DNA of 64,000 nucleotides from Gammaproteobacteria bacterium. GTDB lineage: Bacteria > Pseudomonadota > Gammaproteobacteria > Pseudomonadales > Pseudohongiellaceae. The notes below the pieces were generated by a model. That model made no database searches and was not told where the DNA came from. It saw only the letters and a list, made by a program, of their open reading frames with translations. The stretch spans positions 4,098,501 through 4,162,500 of the forward strand of contig JAWKZW010000001.1 of NCBI GenBank assembly GCA_041395725.1. Reading direction: 5' to 3'. Positions 18,175 to 27,038 of this stretch are shown here, piece by piece. Each line of letters starts with the position of its first letter. Positions within the stretch are counted from its first letter, which is position 1. Made by a program: the position numbers and the translations under genes.

Positions 18175-18796
18175 GGAGCAATTTCCTCACTGAGCCGGGG
18201 TGAAAAACGTTCCGCATTTACCAGCCCGGGACTCTGACTCGACCTCGGCCGGCAGCCACAACCCGGAAAACTTTTCAAAGCAGTGTGCGATGCCCTCATG
18301 ACCACGTCAACAACTTGAATTAATTGATTTTTTTAAACCCCGGCCTGTAGTCAACTTGCAGTCATCAATTACTGAAAAGTGCAAAATAGGCCTGGATTTC
18401 ACTCTGGAAATGACTGAGCTGCGGCCTGCAGGCTGAATTTCAGGTGCTCAGTTCACTGCCTGAGACTGGATTTCCAAACTGAAATTGCTTTCAACCGACT
18501 CAGAAAGCCAGATCACGGCTCCAGGGAAATTTGACATGGGACTGATGCAGACAAAAACTCTCCACCTGGTTGCAGGTTGGTTGCCAGCAGTCAGAGCAAT
18601 AAGGGACGCATGCACGAAGAACTGCAAGCGGGGCCTGAGCGACATGGCCGATTGGAAAAGCAGATCAGGAAATAGGCTGGACAGAACCTGGTGCCAGGTC
18701 TGACAGCGACATCTGGCTGGCAGGTTATGCACAACTGTCTGGGAGCCCCAGCGCCCCGAAAGGGTGACATTTCGTCTTCACGCCGACGAGCGATTC
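18175..18796. other. Gene-free stretch between the hypothetical gene and the receptor gene
   Basis: About 620 nt without a credible coding region. The short minus-strand frame at 18448-18732 has no ribosome site and an unnatural composition. No tRNA or repeat family was recognised. It ends at the hairpin that follows the receptor gene. Confidence 0.5.
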
Positions 18797-18832
18797 GTCA
18801 GCCTCAGCCCCGCCTGCAGGGCTGAGGCTGAC
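18797..18832 (-). terminator. Strong hairpin downstream of the TonB-dependent receptor gene
   Basis: A perfect 14-bp inverted repeat (arms 18797-18810 and 18819-18832, core CAGCCTCAGCCC) with an 8-nt loop, 27 nt past the receptor stop codon. There is no T run, so it may be a Rho-type or stability hairpin. Confidence 0.55.
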
Positions 18833-18858
18833 AACTGGCAACCTTTCCTTGATCCCGG

Positions 18859-21372
18859 CTAGAACCTGTAATCAACCTGGAAGCTGAATTCACGGCCCTT
18901 GTTGTAGGCAGTCGATATCCGCCCACCCTGAGTAATCTCAAACCGTTCATCCAGGATATTCCTGGCTTTTGCGGTAACCCGCCAGTTGTCATTCAACTCA
19001 CGAATGAAGACAAGATTCAATTCACCGAAATCTTCTTCAATCAGGTCTGGAGCACCCTCGATACCCACCTCAGCGATACGGTCACCGTAGTAGTGGTACA
19101 GCAGTGTGGCGGTAGTGCCTGAGTACGGTTCATAACCCAGCTGAAAGTTGAACAGCAGGTCTGACTGGCCCTGCAAGGGCCTGTTGGTTGTCGTCAGCAC
19201 GCCCTGGTCTTCCGGAGCGATGTTTACACTGGAATCAATATAGGCAACATTAGCCTGGACGTAGAAATCCGGGCCGATGCCACCGAGAAAGTCATTACCC
19301 AGAAAATCCAGGCGCTTGTAGATTTCATACTCGACCCCCTGGTTTTCGGCCGATGCCCCATTGATGTAGGTCGAGGCGCGGGTGGTCGGGCTGAGCACCG
19401 ATGCTTCGATAGGGTTTATAAACTCCTTGTAGAACACCCCCAATGACATGTAATCAGAGAACGCAAAATACCATTCCCAGCGGAAGTCATAGTTCGTAAT
19501 GGAGGTGATTTCCAGGTTGGGATTCCCGATGATGTCTTTACCGGTGATGGGATCGGTAAAGGCAGCGGTGGAAAGCTCCCTGAAATCCGGTCGCGAAACG
19601 GTCTCACTGTAGGCCAGCCGGAACTGATGATCATTTTGAATGTAGGTAGCACTGAAGGCCGGCAAAAATTTGGATTGCTCCTGCCTGGCCTCAACGGCAA
19701 TGTCGGGCCGGAACAGATCGAAAGTGGTGGTATTCTGTTGAAAATCTTCCTGCCTGCCGCCGAGAGTGAAACGGAACCGATCGTCAAAATTGACTTCCAC
19801 TTCGCCGTAAAACGCTTCGAGCTCGTTGGCGGCGGCGTAGTTATCTGTGGGCCTGGTCAATTCGATCAGCTCGAACCCATCGGGAGAGATATTCTCCAGG
19901 GTGAGAATCTCCTCCAGCGGCTTGCGCAGCAGTTCTCGATCGTTAGCGACCGAGCCCGAAGGATTGAAGCCATAGCGACGAATTTCCGATTCGCGGGTTT
20001 TCTCGGAATATACGTAACCACCCCGGGTTGTAATCGTGGCACTCAGGGGACCATAGAAAACCATGGACAGATCCAGCCCGAAATCATCGACCTTGTCATC
20101 CAGCACACTCCAGCGGCGCAGATTTCCATCGGCACGGGTCGACAGTTCCCCCAGGTCATAACGGTATTCCCGTTGATCCGGGCTGTCCCGCTCGGCTGAA
20201 ATCTTACTGTAGCGCCACAGGATGCCCAGCTCATTGAAGTCAGGAAAATAGTGATCGCCCTGAAACTGATTGGAGAAAAGTTCTCTTTCCACCCATTCCA
20301 GTTCCGTGACATCCAGGTTCTGCTCGGCCTCGGTAAAGCCCTGGGACCTGAAAACCCGGTCATCTGTTTTACGTAACAAAACAGACGTGGCTCGAATATT
20401 GTGGTTGGCACTGATATCCAGGCCGGCCGTGAAGATCCCGCTTACATCGATGCTGTGTTCAGTACCGACAAAATCGATCCCTTCCTGTTGGAACAGACCA
20501 CCGGTCGCGGGCACCCAGGTATTTCGCTCAATCCGATTGGTGTCCCAGCCGTTGGAGTAATCGACGGAAGCCAGGTAATTTACCTGCATGCCGGAATCGC
20601 CGATTTCGTGAAAGTTGCCCAATGAGGTTGTGAAGTCGATGTTCGGAGGCGCATCTTCAACCGTGGGTGCGTATTCATTGCGCAGAGAGCGGCCGAATGC
20701 CTGAATTTCTTCGTCGGTGAAACCCTGGCCGGTAAAGCGGCTGAACGGGGCAATTCTGGTGCCGTCGCCTACCGCTGCATTGATTACATCAGGCAGGGCG
20801 CGATGACCATCGTCGTACCCCAGCCAGTCACGACCGCCGCCACTCATGGTGTAGCTGTCTTTAAACGTGGCGTTGTCGACCATACCCAGGGAACTGGTCA
20901 CGTTCCAGAAGAACTCGTCGGTAGACTTCTTGGTACGCATCTGCAGCACCCCGCCACCAAACTCACTGGGATATTGCGCGGAATAGGTCTTTTGCACCAG
21001 CACACTTTCAAGAATGGCGGTCGGGAACAGATCCATCGGTACGACCCGATTGATCGGTTCGGGACTCGGCAATATCGCACCGTTAAGCAGAGTCGTGGAA
21101 TACCGCTCACCCAGTCCGCGCACATAGACAAACTTGCCGTCCACGGTGCTGAGCCCCGAAATACGCTTGAGTCCTTCGGCAATGTTCGCATCACCCGCCC
21201 GGGTAAACTGTTCTTCGCCTATCACGTTGGAAACCTGATCGGTGGATCGTTTCTCATCAGGAACGAACTGCCCGATAACAGAAATTTCCTGAATTTCAGG
21301 AGGTTGCTGTGCATTGGCCATCGTATTGACAGCAGAAGCGACGCATAGGGCGAGAATTTTTCTGCGGGTCAT
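18859..21372 (-). CDS. TonB-dependent outer-membrane receptor
   Basis: 837 residues from the ATG at 21372 (GGAG 8 nt upstream; the preceding TTG is not needed). A signal peptide (about 1-22, ending NTMANAQ) is followed by a TonB-box-like segment (EISVIGQF), a plug domain (about 45-160, with AEGLKRISGLS, FVYVRGLGERYSTTLLNGAILPSPEP, FGGGVLQMRTK) and a long beta-barrel ending in the aromatic VDYRF outer-membrane terminus. It imports a ligand across the outer membrane using TonB energy. The substrate is unknown. It lies downstream of the secreted beta-helix-like protein gene with a terminator between them; the pairing suggests shared function. Confidence 0.92.
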   Translation of the reverse strand: MTRRKILALCVASAVNTMANAQQPPEIQEISVIGQFVPDEKRSTDQVSNVIGEEQFTRAGDANIAEGLKRISGLSTVDGKFVYVRGLGERYSTTLLNGAILPSPEPINRVVPMDLFPTAILESVLVQKTYSAQYPSEFGGGVLQMRTKKSTDEFFWNVTSSLGMVDNATFKDSYTMSGGGRDWLGYDDGHRALPDVINAAVGDGTRIAPFSRFTGQGFTDEEIQAFGRSLRNEYAPTVEDAPPNIDFTTSLGNFHEIGDSGMQVNYLASVDYSNGWDTNRIERNTWVPATGGLFQQEGIDFVGTEHSIDVSGIFTAGLDISANHNIRATSVLLRKTDDRVFRSQGFTEAEQNLDVTELEWVERELFSNQFQGDHYFPDFNELGILWRYSKISAERDSPDQREYRYDLGELSTRADGNLRRWSVLDDKVDDFGLDLSMVFYGPLSATITTRGGYVYSEKTRESEIRRYGFNPSGSVANDRELLRKPLEEILTLENISPDGFELIELTRPTDNYAAANELEAFYGEVEVNFDDRFRFTLGGRQEDFQQNTTTFDLFRPDIAVEARQEQSKFLPAFSATYIQNDHQFRLAYSETVSRPDFRELSTAAFTDPITGKDIIGNPNLEITSITNYDFRWEWYFAFSDYMSLGVFYKEFINPIEASVLSPTTRASTYINGASAENQGVEYEIYKRLDFLGNDFLGGIGPDFYVQANVAYIDSSVNIAPEDQGVLTTTNRPLQGQSDLLFNFQLGYEPYSGTTATLLYHYYGDRIAEVGIEGAPDLIEEDFGELNLVFIRELNDNWRVTAKARNILDERFEITQGGRISTAYNKGREFSFQVDYRF

Positions 21373-21543
21373 CAAAATAACTCCAAGGAAGTGGATGCGG
21401 TGATGGCGGGTATCTTAGTGAGTGAATATGACACTAATATGTCATGCCAGTAACATCACGGAAGATCAAAAAACTGCAGCAGGAAAAACGCGGATACAGC
21501 CCGCCGAGCGCTTCAGCGAAGCAGCAGAGTGAGCCACCAGAAA

Positions 21544-21572
21544 AAGAAAGGGTGCTTAAAGCACCCTTTCTT
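21544..21572 (-). terminator. Rho-independent terminator after the beta-helix-like gene
   Basis: A 13-bp perfect stem (AAGAAAGGGTGCT and its complement) with a 3-nt loop, followed on the minus strand by further T. It lies 22 nt past the stop of the upstream gene and separates it from the receptor gene. Confidence 0.88.
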
Positions 21573-21593
21573 CCGGTTAGATTAAAACCTCTA

Positions 21594-23453
21594 TCAGTTG
21601 CCTGCTTCAGCCTCGTAGTCGAAGGACCAGCCCTTCGCCCAGTCGGATGTATCGTCCTTGACGGCACCGATGTATTCAACCTCATCAAAAAAGGCCGGCA
21701 AACCGCCCTGCGGCTCAACAGAATTGATATTCCAGCCGTTGGCCCAGCCCCATGGTCCGCCCAGATCCGCGTTGCCAACGTTGGCACCGTTCTGAGCGTT
21801 GTACCAGTTGGTGGCAGTGAAATCACCACCGCCATTGCCTTGCAGGTCCGCAGCACAGGCGTTGCTAATCAGACTGGTTTCCATGGTCAGAGTACCGTTC
21901 AAACCAGAGATATTGCCATTGCTGGTAGACTGGGTAAAAGTTTCCTGACCGGCAATGCGGATACAGCCTTCGCCGCCCTGGGGGAAAGTGCCGCCGATTA
22001 CGGAATTAAACATGTTCATACCTGTGCCCGCTTTCAGTTCGAACGCGTGACCACTGCTCTTCATGCCTTGTCCGTCACCGATACAGGTGAGGTTGGAAAC
22101 AGTTGGAATGGAACGCGGCGTGGCAGTCGGGTTGGAACCCAGGTTGTCCGCCTCGATGCAGTTGTCTCCGCTGGTAGTCATCTTCACCAGCACATGCTGG
22201 AGATTACCACTCCAACCGGACGTCCAGTCGACGGCATCGTCGTCCATACCGGTCAGGACCAGGTGTTTGGCATTCACCGCACCGCCATAAAACTCCACAC
22301 CGTCGTCAGCGCCATTATGAATATTGATAAAATCGATGATCGTTTCGGAACCGACACCTTGCAAAGCCAGGCTGTTCAGTTCGTCTTCCTCGGTAATAAT
22401 CTGGCCGGCGTAACGAATCTGCACGTAGGTCAGCGCACCGCTGCTGTCGGTATTGACAGGATTATTACCACCACCGTATTCACCGGTACCGCCCTCACCC
22501 TGGTCGACGCCGCTCTGAGTATTCAGCCTGGCGCGACCATTGAGAATCAGGCCGCCCCACTTGCCACGATCGTTCAGGGGGTCGACGGTGCCGGATCCAT
22601 CGTCTTCATCGTAGGTGAAGATAATGGGCTTCTCTGCCGAGCCGTTAGCCATCAGCTTGGCGCTGCGGTCGATCAGCAGGAAGCTTTGTGTGGCGCTGTT
22701 GGCGAACAGCGTGGTACCGGCATCGATCGTCATCGTAATCTTGTTCTCATTGGCGGTAGGTGTCTGTGAACCCACTCTTATGGTGCCATCAAGAAAGTAG
22801 ACATTATTGGCCGTCAGGTGTGTATCCGAGGTGATAGCGGAGTCACCGGACAGCACACAGATCGGCTTGCCATCCACATTTCCCACGCCCGCTGTGGTAT
22901 TGGCCGGACACCCGGCTGCCGGAGTGTCTGAAATTCTGAACTGTATCGGTGTTCCAGTGAAAGTCAGCGTGGCCAGATTATTGTCAGTGATATAAGCGGC
23001 GAAAGCCGAGAAGGTAATATCAGTCAGATTGGAATCTTCACCGACGAGCCCCTCAAGAATGGACACTGACTCTTCGGCCTCCAGCGTCTTGGTGGTATAG
23101 GGCAACAGCGTGCTTTCCAGATTATTCAGATCCAGAGGCAGCCAGACTCCACCGGACAGGCGGGTAAACAGGCCGATTCCTGGCACGTCAAGAATCAGGA
23201 ACAGGCTGCCTTGCTTACCCACGTCGGAAGCATCAGGTTTAATCGTGGCAACCACATCAACTGCATCCGCTGCCGGAATCTCGGTAAGATAGCTTGCGCC
23301 ACCGTTAATCGTGGCGCCGCCGGTGAACTGCGCCCCCGGTTTGAAGCCAACGGCCTGCAGGGTTGGCTGGTCGGCAGCCTGTGCAGCCATTGCCGAAACG
23401 CCCATCGCAACACCCAATGCGATCGCGTTGATTTTGTTAGATTGAAATTTCAT
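21594..23453 (-). CDS. Secreted beta-helix-like surface protein
   Basis: 619 residues. A clear Sec signal peptide (about 1-26, ending AAQA) precedes a Gly/Asn/Thr/Asp-rich protein. The middle and C-terminal parts (from about residue 210) read like right-handed beta-helix or parallel-beta repeats: IDAGTTLFA, RGKWGGLILNGRARL, LTYVQIRYAG, IIDFINIHNGADDGVEFYGG, NAKHLVLTGMDDDAVDWTSG. Only a few cysteines are present, mainly in CPANTT, PICVL, CIEAD and ACAAD. Similar proteins are often encoded with TonB receptors. No catalytic motif was recognised, so it may be a binding or surface-layer protein. AAGGAG stands 5 nt before the ATG. Confidence 0.8.
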   Translation of the reverse strand: MKFQSNKINAIALGVAMGVSAMAAQAADQPTLQAVGFKPGAQFTGGATINGGASYLTEIPAADAVDVVATIKPDASDVGKQGSLFLILDVPGIGLFTRLSGGVWLPLDLNNLESTLLPYTTKTLEAEESVSILEGLVGEDSNLTDITFSAFAAYITDNNLATLTFTGTPIQFRISDTPAAGCPANTTAGVGNVDGKPICVLSGDSAITSDTHLTANNVYFLDGTIRVGSQTPTANENKITMTIDAGTTLFANSATQSFLLIDRSAKLMANGSAEKPIIFTYDEDDGSGTVDPLNDRGKWGGLILNGRARLNTQSGVDQGEGGTGEYGGGNNPVNTDSSGALTYVQIRYAGQIITEEDELNSLALQGVGSETIIDFINIHNGADDGVEFYGGAVNAKHLVLTGMDDDAVDWTSGWSGNLQHVLVKMTTSGDNCIEADNLGSNPTATPRSIPTVSNLTCIGDGQGMKSSGHAFELKAGTGMNMFNSVIGGTFPQGGEGCIRIAGQETFTQSTSNGNISGLNGTLTMETSLISNACAADLQGNGGGDFTATNWYNAQNGANVGNADLGGPWGWANGWNINSVEPQGGLPAFFDEVEYIGAVKDDTSDWAKGWSFDYEAEAGN

Positions 23454-23711
23454 TATTACTCCTTCAGCTTGAGGGTCGGTATCGGATACGGAACAGACCG
23501 GAATGGTAAGAAGGTGATATTGCAGTTCAGCGACATTTTCTTTACATTTTTATGACAACCGCTGCTCCTGCCTCTTTATTGTCCCTACAAGCTTTTTGAT
23601 ACGGACGAGCATCCAGTCAGGCACTGACGGAGTTGCTTCCATCGGGGACGGATAAGAGAATGGGGGGGCTGCCATAATCCGATCAACCTTGAAGTCCCAG
23701 GCAACAAGCCC

Positions 23712-24389
23712 ATGAGTGATCCTAAAGATACCTACAATTTCCGCACCAGAGCCCAACCAATGGGCTTGTTCGAAACGCCGATCGCCTATTGCCAGTTGCA
23801 GGGGGGTGAAGAGTTTCTGCAGGACCTGGAAGCGATCGTGCGGCGGCGCCGCGACGAGGATCCCGGCCTGTCCCGTTCCAATATTGGTGGCTGGCATTCC
23901 GATACCAGGATGCTGGAATGGGGTGGCGAGCCAGCCAGAAAGCTGGGTGAGACGGTCATCAGCATCGCCAGGCGCATGACCCACTTCAAAGAAAGTTCTC
24001 CGGACGCGTTCGACTGGCCGTTACAGATGTGGGCCAATGTCACGCCGCAAGGCGGCATGAACGACATGCACGTTCACCCGGGAAATCTCTGGGCAGCGGT
24101 CCTTTACCTTGACCTGGGTAGAGAAGCCGATGCTCCACTGGACGTCGGCGGCAATTTCTTCGTGGAAGATCCGCGCTTTCCTATGACCGTCATGCGCAAT
24201 ACCGGCATGCGCCTGATCAGCGCGGACGGCAACCCTCAGGATATACAGACCGAGTTCAGACTGCAGCGCGGGGATATCGTGGTATTTCCTGCCTGGTTAC
24301 GCCATGGTGTGCGGCCCTATAAAGGCAGCCGGGAACGGATTTCTATCGCCGTAAACATTGATGCCGTGCCCCGCCAACAGGGCAATTAG
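23712..24389 (+). CDS. Putative 2-oxoglutarate/Fe(II) oxygenase, TIGR02466 family
   Basis: 225 residues. Features of the TIGR02466 family are visible: MWANVTPQGGMNDMHVHPGNLWAAVLYLD, with the histidines of a metal facial triad (HVHPGN), and the distal FPAWLRHGVRPYKGSRERISIAVNI carrying the third histidine and the 2-oxoglutarate arginine. The substrate is unknown; related proteins are abundant in marine bacteria and phages. It is divergent from the beta-helix-like gene and converges on the SnoaL-like gene. Confidence 0.82.
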   Translation: MSDPKDTYNFRTRAQPMGLFETPIAYCQLQGGEEFLQDLEAIVRRRRDEDPGLSRSNIGGWHSDTRMLEWGGEPARKLGETVISIARRMTHFKESSPDAFDWPLQMWANVTPQGGMNDMHVHPGNLWAAVLYLDLGREADAPLDVGGNFFVEDPRFPMTVMRNTGMRLISADGNPQDIQTEFRLQRGDIVVFPAWLRHGVRPYKGSRERISIAVNIDAVPRQQGN

Positions 24390-24404
24390 CCTGTCAAAAA
24401 CCAG

Positions 24405-24926
24405 TCAATTGGTTGGATTATTACCAGCCTGGCCGAGCGCCTGGTTCAGCTGTTCCAGGTAGGTATTCAGATCGAAATAATCCCGCCACACCTTGATCTG
24501 GCCGTTCTCCATCTCGAAAACCCCGACACAGGGCAGATTGACCGGCTGGCTAGCCACTACCGTCTTATCCAGTCGCTCCACCATCACGCGATCACCGTCA
24601 GCAACCAGACTGATGATTTCCCATTCGGTTGACTGCCAGGGGCGAATAAAACCGGCGATCATCGCCTGCACGTTGTCCCGCCCGGTGACGGGACCCGAAG
24701 GAATATTATGGTAAGTGCCGTCTACGGCGAAATAAGTCGCCAGTTCTGCCGGATCCAGGTTGGACCAGGCAGCGATGAACTCGCGAACGATTCTTTCATT
24801 ATCTGACATCCCACTCTCAGCCTCCGCGCTGACCACCGGTGACGGAGCCGCCCACGCCAGAACACACAGCGTAATGAGTATGAATAAACCACCCCGCTCC
24901 GGTGTTGCCGAAATTTTACCTGCCAT
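24405..24926 (-). CDS. Exported SnoaL/limonene-epoxide-hydrolase-like protein
   Basis: 173 residues. A signal peptide (about 1-34, VLAWAAPSPVVSA) precedes an NTF2-like alpha+beta cone. The pattern of IVREFIAAWSNLDPAELATYFAVDGTYHNIPSGPVTGRD, then VMVERLDK and VFEMENGQIKVWRDYFDLNTY, matches the limonene-1,2-epoxide hydrolase group including its Asp-Arg-Asp candidates. The true substrate is unknown. It follows the FAD oxidoreductase gene by 32 nt in the same direction, so the two probably form an exported pair. Confidence 0.8.
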   Translation of the reverse strand: MAGKISATPERGGLFILITLCVLAWAAPSPVVSAEAESGMSDNERIVREFIAAWSNLDPAELATYFAVDGTYHNIPSGPVTGRDNVQAMIAGFIRPWQSTEWEIISLVADGDRVMVERLDKTVVASQPVNLPCVGVFEMENGQIKVWRDYFDLNTYLEQLNQALGQAGNNPTN

Positions 24927-24958
24927 GACTACTCTCCCCCTTTTGAAATCACGCTGCT

Positions 24959-26887
24959 TTAAGCCAACAACTCATTCACAGCTCTGTAGGCCTCGTTTAT
25001 CGCACCGTCGGTATGGGGGCTGGCAGAAGCATCTGCATTGGCGATCGCAATGCGGCCAACCCGCTGCCTGCCTACCACGTTAGGCCGCTCCGGCGTGGTC
25101 GTATAAGCCCATTCGTAGGGATCCGAAAGTGGATTATAGGAATAGGAGTAGCCATGGGGCCATCGATTTACCGTTATGCCTAAAATGTCCCGCTCGTGTT
25201 CGAAACCTGACGTGCCCAGGATACGCGTCAATTGATCCCTGATGGACTGTTCGAAGGTATCAAACGAGGTGTTAAGGAGCCTGTTGCGACCGATCAGATG
25301 CTGTTCTCTGCGCGACAGATCGCTGTCTGGCACGTCGAAATAAGCGGACATTCTGACGACGATCGGTTCCGCAGGATCGCGGGAAGTCCGGTAATCACCC
25401 ATGCTGACCGATGCCTGCAGGCCAATGCTGGAAAACAGGCTGGTCGGTGCCCTGGTGCTGGATATACCTCGATCAACAAACGCCTGCCAATTCGAAAGCA
25501 GCACTCCCGTATAGACCAGCGGCGACTTGATCCCGTAGGACAATGCCTCTTTCTGTGGCGCAGGGATTTCCGGACAGAGATAAGGAATCACCGTATTCCA
25601 ACAGGCCAGCACCACGTTTTTACTTTTCACCGAATAGGCTTGATCGCCGGTTACAAAACTCGTCTGCACCTGCTGGTCGTTCAGATGCCGCACGTCGACA
25701 ACCGAACTGTTCAGCCTGATGCGACAGCGATTGTCGGAACGATCCAGCTGCTGGTAGTCAACTCTGGCCGTAACGATATCTTCCATGTCTCCGGGCGGGA
25801 TGGCATTCGGGATCAGGGCGCGCACCAGCAGCCGGGTGATGGTCGCGTTACCGTCAGGGAAATACATGTCGGGGTCGCCCCGGTTCGCCCGGCGCTGATT
25901 CTCCCTGCCGTGCTGACCGCCGGGTTCATTGACCAGCAGGTTTTCGGGCAGGTCTTCCAGGTTGAGACCGGCAAAACCGGGATAACCGGAATCGCGGAAA
26001 TAAATTGCCGGAATGGCATCGGGGCCAACCACGAAGGAGCCATGGAAGCTGGACTGAAACAGTTTCACGACCTCGGGGCTGCAATTCACCACATTCACCA
26101 GGTAGTCCTTGTAGCTCATCTGACTGAGGTGGCGTCGCGTTTCTTCTGCACTCATTCCCTCGAAATAATTTTCACGGGTGCCGTAAAGCCGCACGACATC
26201 ATCCTTTGCCTGCTGACTTAAGGGCGCCTGAGCCATGGCATCCTGAATCGGCAGGTTATTGTAGTCAACAATCAGCCGGTCCTCGCCAAAGGTTTCCCGG
26301 TCAAAAAACTGACTTCCCTTAAGACCAAGGTCTCGATAAAAAGAAAACATGTCGCGGTTCTGCTCGAAGTAGCGGGTTCGGTCTATACCCAACTCCCACA
26401 ACAAACCCGCCGAAATCGTGCTGTACTGCGAGGGTGCTTCGACATTCAGCGTCCCGCCATTCACCAGAAACATGCGCCCCTCATGCCAGAATTCGTTGCG
26501 TTTTGCATGACCGCCAAAATCATCGTGGTTGTCCAGAATCAGAACCCGCGAATCGGGTCCGTTCTGCTTGATGAAAAAATACGCCGCCGACAGACCGCTG
26601 ATGCCGCCACCCACAACCACCAGGTCATACTCGGCCTCACCGGAATCCACAGCCTGCCAGGCTGCACCATCACGCATACCATGCCCCACTTCGAAGGAGC
26701 CGTCGTGACTGCCCCGCATACCCTGCAACGTGGGTGGGTAATAGTCGGCCGGGAGTGCGGACGAATCCAGCATCCCCTGTGCAACAGCTTGCAACGGTGA
26801 AAAGGTCGTGCCGGCTGCAAGACTGATCGCACAGCCGTTCAGAAAATCACGCCGGGTAAGCTGGGGAGGTCTTGTTCTTCTCTTCAT
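24959..26887 (-). CDS. Tat-exported FAD oxidoreductase, spermidine dehydrogenase-like
   Basis: 642 residues. A twin-arginine signal (TRRDFLNG, residues 11-18) is followed by the block DYYPPTLQGMRGSHDGSFEV, characteristic of the spermidine dehydrogenase-like group, and the FAD motif VVVGGGISGL at about 90-99. The C-terminal FAD segment is RIAIANADASASPHTDGAINEAY. Spermidine dehydrogenase cleaves spermidine to 1,3-diaminopropane and 4-aminobutanal in the periplasm. The neighbouring beta-alanine genes fit that reading, but the substrate is inferred. GAGG precedes the ATG. Confidence 0.82.
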   Translation of the reverse strand: MKRRTRPPQLTRRDFLNGCAISLAAGTTFSPLQAVAQGMLDSSALPADYYPPTLQGMRGSHDGSFEVGHGMRDGAAWQAVDSGEAEYDLVVVGGGISGLSAAYFFIKQNGPDSRVLILDNHDDFGGHAKRNEFWHEGRMFLVNGGTLNVEAPSQYSTISAGLLWELGIDRTRYFEQNRDMFSFYRDLGLKGSQFFDRETFGEDRLIVDYNNLPIQDAMAQAPLSQQAKDDVVRLYGTRENYFEGMSAEETRRHLSQMSYKDYLVNVVNCSPEVVKLFQSSFHGSFVVGPDAIPAIYFRDSGYPGFAGLNLEDLPENLLVNEPGGQHGRENQRRANRGDPDMYFPDGNATITRLLVRALIPNAIPPGDMEDIVTARVDYQQLDRSDNRCRIRLNSSVVDVRHLNDQQVQTSFVTGDQAYSVKSKNVVLACWNTVIPYLCPEIPAPQKEALSYGIKSPLVYTGVLLSNWQAFVDRGISSTRAPTSLFSSIGLQASVSMGDYRTSRDPAEPIVVRMSAYFDVPDSDLSRREQHLIGRNRLLNTSFDTFEQSIRDQLTRILGTSGFEHERDILGITVNRWPHGYSYSYNPLSDPYEWAYTTTPERPNVVGRQRVGRIAIANADASASPHTDGAINEAYRAVNELLA

Positions 26888-27038
26888 AGCGCATCCTCAA
26901 GGTATTGGAATGTAGGTGCTGACCCGAGCCGGAAACGGACAGCCAAGGAAAACAATACAATGGCTGGAAGCTGCGGCTGACAGCCCTTCGCAAAGCGTTC
27001 CGGCGATTGATCAGACATCCTTAAACTGAGATTTATTT

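Noticed and set aside
21444..22769. 441-codon plus-strand frame
   Set aside because: Antisense to the beta-helix-like gene, which has a signal peptide, ribosome site and terminator; the antisense product has no recognisable domain.
25232..26221. 329-codon plus-strand frame
   Set aside because: Lies wholly inside the FAD oxidoreductase gene on the other strand, whose motifs are unmistakable.
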